Positions 4,693 through 5,366 of a DNA stretch of 5,366 bases are shown here, one piece after another (position 1 is the stretch's first letter; every line of letters begins with the position of its first letter). The stretch is from CAYXRK01 sp964467615 (lineage in GTDB: Bacteria; Hydrogenedentota; Hydrogenedentia; Hydrogenedentales; GCA-2746185): NCBI GenBank assembly GCA_964467615.1, contig CAYXRK010000254.1, forward strand, positions 1-5,366, read 5' to 3'. The position numbers were made by a program, and so were the translations under genes. The notes under the pieces are model-generated. The model was not told where the DNA came from, did not search any database, and worked only from the letters and a program-made list of their open reading frames with translations.

Positions 4693-5349
4693 AAGGATGT
4701 TCGTCCTGCAATTGTCCTGATCGTGTTGGCGTTGATCGCCATCGCGTTGTTTCTCGCGTTTCGCGGTGACGATCACGAGAAGACAGAACTCGCTGGCGCA
4801 GTGATTGACGACACGCCGGTAGCGGAGCCGATTCCGCAAGTCGAGGAGGAGCAGCCAACTGCTCCGACAGAACCGAGTTCCGACGCCGAGCCGCAGGTCG
4901 AGGAAGTTGCATCTGACCAACCGCTGAATTTTGGGGCCGTATCGGGATTCGTGCTTGATGCCCACACCGGTCAGCCCGTCGCGGGCGTGCCGATCATCAC
5001 AGCGCGATCCATCGGCGCGGAGAAGAGCGGCGAGGACGGGGCATTCCGCGTGACGGGATTCCCTGCGGGGACGTATACGATCGATGTCGCAGCGCCAGCA
5101 TACTTAGCGAGCGAGCCGATTGAGTTCACCGTTCTTGAGGATGAAGAAACGACGGGAGTCATCGTCCGTGTTACTGCGGGCGGGATCATCGAGGGCCGGG
5201 TCACACGGGGCGGAAGACCCCAAGCCGGGGCGAAAGTGGAAGTGATCCCTATACCGCGTGACGCGGAGTCATTTACAAGAGTGATCCTTATTCTAATTAG
5301 CGTTCAAGTTAAGACTAACAATCCATGGCCAGGCAGTAAGGCTGCGTAG
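4690..5349 (+). CDS. Membrane-anchored carboxypeptidase-regulatory-like protein, C-terminus disrupted
   Basis: A 219-residue protein, probably exported and anchored by an uncleaved N-terminal helix (about 7-24, RPAIVLIVLALIAIALFLAF from residue 5). An acidic, proline-rich linker follows (about 29-78). The first carboxypeptidase-regulatory-like beta-sandwich spans about 83-160: VSGFVLDAHTGQPVAGVPI, then SGEDGAFRVTGFPAGTYTI, the standard layout. A second copy begins at GIIEGRVTRGGRPQAGAKVEV (165-185, broken here by domain pattern) but stops: instead of the expected 'tdxxGxFxlxgL' half, residues from about 195 become unrelated, and the frame ends at a TAG. The DNA also turns AT-richer at about 5272. 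Family members often carry many repeats, so this one looks truncated by insertion, rearrangement or an assembly join. ATG 4690 has no clear Shine-Dalgarno. It follows the transporter by 41 bases. Confidence 0.7.
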   Translation: MKDVRPAIVLIVLALIAIALFLAFRGDDHEKTELAGAVIDDTPVAEPIPQVEEEQPTAPTEPSSDAEPQVEEVASDQPLNFGAVSGFVLDAHTGQPVAGVPIITARSIGAEKSGEDGAFRVTGFPAGTYTIDVAAPAYLASEPIEFTVLEDEETTGVIVRVTAGGIIEGRVTRGGRPQAGAKVEVIPIPRDAESFTRVILILISVQVKTNNPWPGSKAA

Positions 5350-5366
5350 CCCTATCCTATCTTCGG
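5272..5366. other. Compositionally distinct tail after loss of domain homology
   Basis: From about 5272 the sequence becomes visibly AT-richer than the preceding gene. The translated residues no longer fit the beta-sandwich repeat, and the frame closes at 5347-5349. A small GGCT/AGCC stem-loop (5339-5350) lies near the end. I recognise no insertion-sequence end, attachment site or intron boundary. The segment could be the edge of a mobile element or a chimeric contig end. Confidence 0.4.

Noticed and set aside
5290..5366. Possible integron attC-like site or intron edge in the tail
   Set aside because: GTTAAGAC and GACTAAC-like strings do not satisfy the attC core patterns, and no group II intron 5' end is visible.
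1..5366. CRISPR array, tRNA or rRNA
   Set aside because: No regularly spaced direct repeats with unique spacers and no recognisable structural RNA genes were seen.

Overview
The window looks like chromosomal, moderately GC-rich DNA from an environmental bacterium, probably an uncultured lineage. Dispersed palindromic and periodic intergenic repeats, a PadR-type regulator paired with a small membrane protein, and a carboxypeptidase-regulatory-like surface protein would fit a Planctomycetota or Hydrogenedentota-like genome. That placement is a low-confidence inference from gene style; no rRNA, tRNA or marker gene is present.

Layout. Bases 1-265 hold no convincing gene, only a periodic repeat fragment and an AT-rich stretch. 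A near-consensus promoter (266-294) with a candidate operator drives a plus-strand cluster: a PadR-like winged-helix regulator (322-630), an overlapping small membrane protein (623-1114) and, 46 bases on, a helical HEPN-like protein of unknown function (1161-1799). A 215-base spacer with a perfect 10-bp hairpin leads to a small antitoxin-like protein with no visible partner (2015-2281). Convergent to it on the minus strand is a complete higBA toxin-antitoxin pair: higB 2942-2664, higA 2654-2367. An inverted repeat lies over the likely higBA promoter. A second, inverted copy of the periodic repeat sits just upstream of higB. From 3144 on, the plus strand carries a more GC-rich cluster: a GNAT acetyltransferase (3144-3686), a 4-base-overlapping EamA/DMT transporter (3683-4648) and an anchored carboxypeptidase-regulatory-like protein (4690-5349). 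The start codon of the last gene lies inside a dispersed palindromic repeat, and its C-terminus departs from the domain pattern at about 5272.

How it fits together. The left half (PadR module, HEPN-like protein, antitoxin-like protein, higBA) resembles an accessory island of regulated and toxin-antitoxin-like genes separated by repeats. The right half resembles a small metabolic or export operon. The strongest candidates for something undescribed are the PadR/membrane/HEPN-like cluster with its operator and the partnerless antitoxin-like gene. No complete new system is proven from sequence alone.
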